Source of the DNA: an uncultured Bacillus sp.
GTDB lineage: Bacteria; Bacillota; Bacilli; Bacillales; Cytobacillaceae
Assembly (NCBI GenBank): GCA_937894355.1
Contig: CALCRD010000390.1
Coordinates: 1 to 17,788, forward strand
Reading direction: 5' to 3'
DNA: 17,788 nt
A program made the translations under genes and the position numbers. The notes under the pieces are model-generated. The model was not told the DNA's origin. It made no database searches and was given only the letters and a program-made list of their open reading frames with translations. Shown one piece after another: positions 15,899 through 17,788 of this stretch (position 1 is its first letter; each line of letters opens with the position of its first letter).

Positions 15899-16102
15899 GT
15901 GATTTTAGAAAAAGTTAATAAAATTATTATTTAGTCGAATAAAATGGGTGCACAAAACACAACCGAACAAGAGTCCAAACTGACGTTCGGCAATTGGAAA
16001 GGAATTACGGATCGACTTTACTCGATACTCATACGCTCCTTTCTGGCGTATAGAGTTGGTGGTTGCGTAGTAGCACATCCACCATCCGCACTAGTTTTCT
16101 AG
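15899..16102 (+). pseudogene. Possible N-terminal remnant of a glycosyltransferase-type gene
   Basis: In the 329-base stretch before the last full gene, GTG 15899 (AAGGGG just upstream) starts VILEKVNKIII and meets TAG at 15932-15934. The same frame then stays open for 55 codons to TAG 16100-16102 and reads FGNWKGITDRLYSILIRSFLAYRVGG, followed by VVAHPPSALVF. The G-I-x-D-R-L pattern with LAYRxGG recalls the N-terminus of some polysaccharide fucosyl- or glycosyltransferases. I have no second motif to confirm it. A competing reading, as structured RNA, is given in a separate entry. Confidence 0.35.
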
Positions 16103-16160
16103 GTCCAATGGGAGATTAAGACCTAAAATATTCTCCTAAATCTCATTACGAGGAGTGGTT
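15963..16160 (+). promoter_or_regulatory. Hairpin-rich leader with possible Shine-Dalgarno sequestration
   Basis: Five successive perfect short stems: CCGAAC/GTTCGG (15963-15968, 15985-15990), ATCGA/TCGAT (16011-16015, 16022-16026), ATACGC/GCGTAT (16031-16036, 16046-16051), TGGTGG/CCACCA (16057-16062, 16079-16084) with an inner TGC/GCA, and TAGGTC/GACCTA (16100-16105, 16120-16125). The loop of the last holds GGAGA (16111-16115), complementary to TCTCC (16132-16136). The overlapping CTCCT (16133-16137) also pairs with AGGAG (16151-16155), the ribosome-binding site of the next gene, so the two pairings exclude each other. This resembles a switch, but I recognise no known riboswitch consensus and chance or coding origin is possible. 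Confidence 0.3.
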
Positions 16161-16166
16161 TCAGGA

Positions 16167-17621
16167 ATGAAAAGGATGTTGGTCTTTGGTACTGGCAGTG
16201 GGTGGGAAAATATAAGGAATATATTTGATTATAGTAAATTAAATATAGAGGCATTTGTTGATAACAATAAAATGAAAGTGGGAAAGAAATACGGTAAAAA
16301 GGTGGTAATCACACCCGAAGAGATAAAAAATTATCAATATGACTACATATTAATTGCCAGTCAATTTTACCACGAAATCATTAAGCAGCTTATGGACTTA
16401 AAGATACCAAGAAAAAAGATAATGCCCTTTTACGAACAGGCCTCTTTGTTTAGATATAATTGGATTGGGTACATAGACCCAAGATATTTAGAAGGAAGAG
16501 TCATACTTAAAAAAGTGGACGAATGTGAAGTAGAAATCTTAAGAGGAATTAGGGAAAAAAAAGTTGACATTTCTCTTTTGGAAAGCTATAAAGAGTTAAA
16601 TTTTAACAGAATAAAATACAACCTTTTTAAAGAACTCATTTTACTTGATGAAAATCATAGAAAAGACGCAAAAGAGCTTAGTGCAAAACTGCAAAACCAC
16701 GGCTTATATTTAAAATATGTTTCTAGTGGTCATACACAGGTTGTTTTTAGAGAAAAAACGGTTGCATTATTTATTAGTGTAATTATTCCTGTCTATAAAG
16801 ATGTGGTTGGTTTGAAGGATACCCTAGATTCCTTAAGTAATCAAACGATTGGCAGGGACAAGTATGAAGTTATTGTGGTTAATGATGGAGGAGAGCCAGA
16901 AATTGCGGAGTTATGTAAAAAATATCAAGTGCAGGTCATTGAGCAAAAACCAAACAGAGGTTCATATTACTCTAGGAACAGGGGGTTGGAGATATCCAAG
17001 GGGGAATATTTAGCTTTTGTAGACGCCGATATAAAGGTTCCTACGGATTGGTTAAAAAAAGGGATTCATGCATTAAAAGAATATGATTATGTGGCTGGGG
17101 ATATAAGAATAGATACCACTAAAATAAAATCCTTGGCGAATTATTATGAATTAAAAACCGCATTTCGAGTAAATAACTATATTTTGTTTGGACATTTTGG
17201 GCCAACAGCTAATCTATTTGTTAAAAAAAGAGTTTTTAAAGAGATTGGGGGATTTGATGAGAGACTAATGTCGGGAGGAGATAAAGAATTCGGAGAACGT
17301 ATATATCGGTTTACTAATTTTAAACAAAGCTATAATGATAAACTATTTGTTATACATCCGCCACGTGATTATAAAGGCTTACTTCGGAAATTAGATCGAG
17401 TATATAGTGGTCATCGACAATTAGCTATTTTATATCCAGAAAGATTTAAATTGCAGAAAATAAGATTTATAGATTTTCTAAAAGAAGTTTTCACTTCTCC
17501 CCGTAATGTTGTTCATAACAAGCTTTATTCATTTAGTTGCCTAAAAGTACTCTTGTTTTACTGGTGGATAAAAAATATTGATCTTTATAAGAGAATGAAA
17601 TATGCGGGAAATTTAATCTGA
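16167..17621 (+). CDS. Family-2 glycosyltransferase with N-terminal Rossmann-like module
   Basis: 484 aa. Residues about 3-98 are the shared module (VFGTGSGWENI, VDNNKMKVGKKYG, ILIASQFYHEI). Residues about 100-200 are unassigned. Residues about 203-420 are a GT-A fold glycosyltransferase 2: SVIIPVYKD, VVNDGG, NRGSYYSRNRGLEISKGEYLAFVDAD with the metal-binding D286-A-D288, and FGPTANLFVKKRVFKEIGGFDERLMSGGDKEFGERI, which carries the acceptor-side ED-like motif. Start ATG 16167 has AGGAG at 16151-16155; the in-frame GTG 16155 lies inside that site. It adds one sugar from an unidentified nucleotide donor to the cluster glycan. No membrane segment is evident, so it is likely cytoplasmic or membrane-associated. 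Confidence 0.87.
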   Translation: MKRMLVFGTGSGWENIRNIFDYSKLNIEAFVDNNKMKVGKKYGKKVVITPEEIKNYQYDYILIASQFYHEIIKQLMDLKIPRKKIMPFYEQASLFRYNWIGYIDPRYLEGRVILKKVDECEVEILRGIREKKVDISLLESYKELNFNRIKYNLFKELILLDENHRKDAKELSAKLQNHGLYLKYVSSGHTQVVFREKTVALFISVIIPVYKDVVGLKDTLDSLSNQTIGRDKYEVIVVNDGGEPEIAELCKKYQVQVIEQKPNRGSYYSRNRGLEISKGEYLAFVDADIKVPTDWLKKGIHALKEYDYVAGDIRIDTTKIKSLANYYELKTAFRVNNYILFGHFGPTANLFVKKRVFKEIGGFDERLMSGGDKEFGERIYRFTNFKQSYNDKLFVIHPPRDYKGLLRKLDRVYSGHRQLAILYPERFKLQKIRFIDFLKEVFTSPRNVVHNKLYSFSCLKVLLFYWWIKNIDLYKRMKYAGNLI

Positions 17622-17717
17622 AAGGAAAAGAAATTAATTCAATGGATCTAATGTGCTAACTAAAGACAAACTAGGAAAAATTTAGTACTGTGTAATATAT
17701 GGATTGGGGGTAAATAT

Positions 17718-17788
17718 ATGCCGGAAATTAGCGCTTTAATGTCCGTTTACAATGGCGCCGAATTTGTTGCGGAAACTATCGAAAGCCT
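17718..17788 (+). CDS. Family-2 glycosyltransferase, 3' partial
   Basis: ATG 17718 with GGGGG at 17706-17710. The 23 codons visible read MPEISALMSVYNGAEFVAETIES, the standard N-terminus of GT-A glycosyltransferase 2 enzymes (strand plus xxVYNGxxxxxxxIxS). The rest lies beyond the window. The sequence is noticeably GC-richer than the preceding 16 kb, similar to pseG at the left edge, so this gene probably belongs to the resident locus rather than the AT-rich cassette. Confidence 0.75.
   Translation, partial: MPEISALMSVYNGAEFVAETIES

Noticed and set aside
15940..16140. A group I or II intron, T-box, c-di-GMP riboswitch or self-cleaving ribozyme
   Set aside because: I looked for their conserved core strings (for example the T-box GGTGGNACCGCG, hammerhead CTGATGA, group II domain V) and found none.
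1..17788. CRISPR array, tRNA, rRNA, phage or conjugation genes
   Set aside because: No regularly spaced direct repeats, no tRNA T-arm with matching acceptor stem and no phage or transfer proteins were seen.

Overview
The window looks like part of a surface-glycan (probably flagellin or cell-wall glycan) biosynthesis island in a low-GC Gram-positive bacterium, most likely a member of the Clostridia. Grounds: strong purine-rich Shine-Dalgarno sites (GGAGG, GAGGGG), AT-rich codons, all genes on one strand, a PseG-type gene at the left edge and dTDP-sugar genes inside. No organism can be named from the sequence. Base composition changes twice: the first ~930 bases (pseG) and the last ~70 (start of a family-2 glycosyltransferase) are visibly GC-richer than the ~16.7 kb between them, so that AT-rich block looks like an exchangeable cassette set into a resident glycan locus.

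Layout, left to right: the 3' part of pseG, shortened at its C-terminus (1-1008); an asparagine-synthetase-like enzyme (1099-3072); a 39-codon gene remnant (3076-3195); a methyltransferase/ParB-like fusion (3290-5131); a WecF-like Fuc4NAc-transferase homologue (5178-6665); a decayed radical SAM/SPASM gene (6751-7792); a SAM methyltransferase (7785-8462); a PurN-fold formyltransferase (8462-9121); a solitary IS left end (9139-9195); a WbqC-family protein (9204-9908); a WecE-like aminotransferase (9910-11067); rmlA (11131-12009); rmlB (12015-13073); a decayed IS3-family element (13083-14036); a zinc-ribbon methyltransferase with no normal start codon (14090-15064); a multiply frameshifted methyltransferase (15098-15837); a short gene remnant or structured leader (15899-16160); a glycosyltransferase 2 fusion (16167-17621); and the first 23 codons of another glycosyltransferase 2 (17718 onward).

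Metabolic logic: RmlA and RmlB make dTDP-4-keto-6-deoxyglucose, the WecE-like enzyme aminates it to dTDP-Fuc4N, and a WecF-like transferase would add the finished sugar to an acceptor. No WecD-type acetyltransferase is visible. Instead a small formyltransferase with the complete PurN catalytic triad (Asn-x-His and Asp) sits two genes upstream of the aminotransferase, so the sugar may be N-formylated (Fuc4NFo) rather than N-acetylated.

The most unusual feature is a ~90-residue Rossmann-like module (FGAS/FGTG near its start, then a DND/DNN motif, a Pro plus Glu/Val/Ser-type turn, and an ITS/VAS/IAS strand). It is fused to five otherwise unrelated enzymes in this window, C-terminally in two and N-terminally in three, with a sixth broken copy standing alone. 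It could be a shared docking or substrate-sensing domain for a glycan-assembly complex. The cassette also shows heavy decay: nonsense mutations, frameshifts, a lost start codon and IS remnants.
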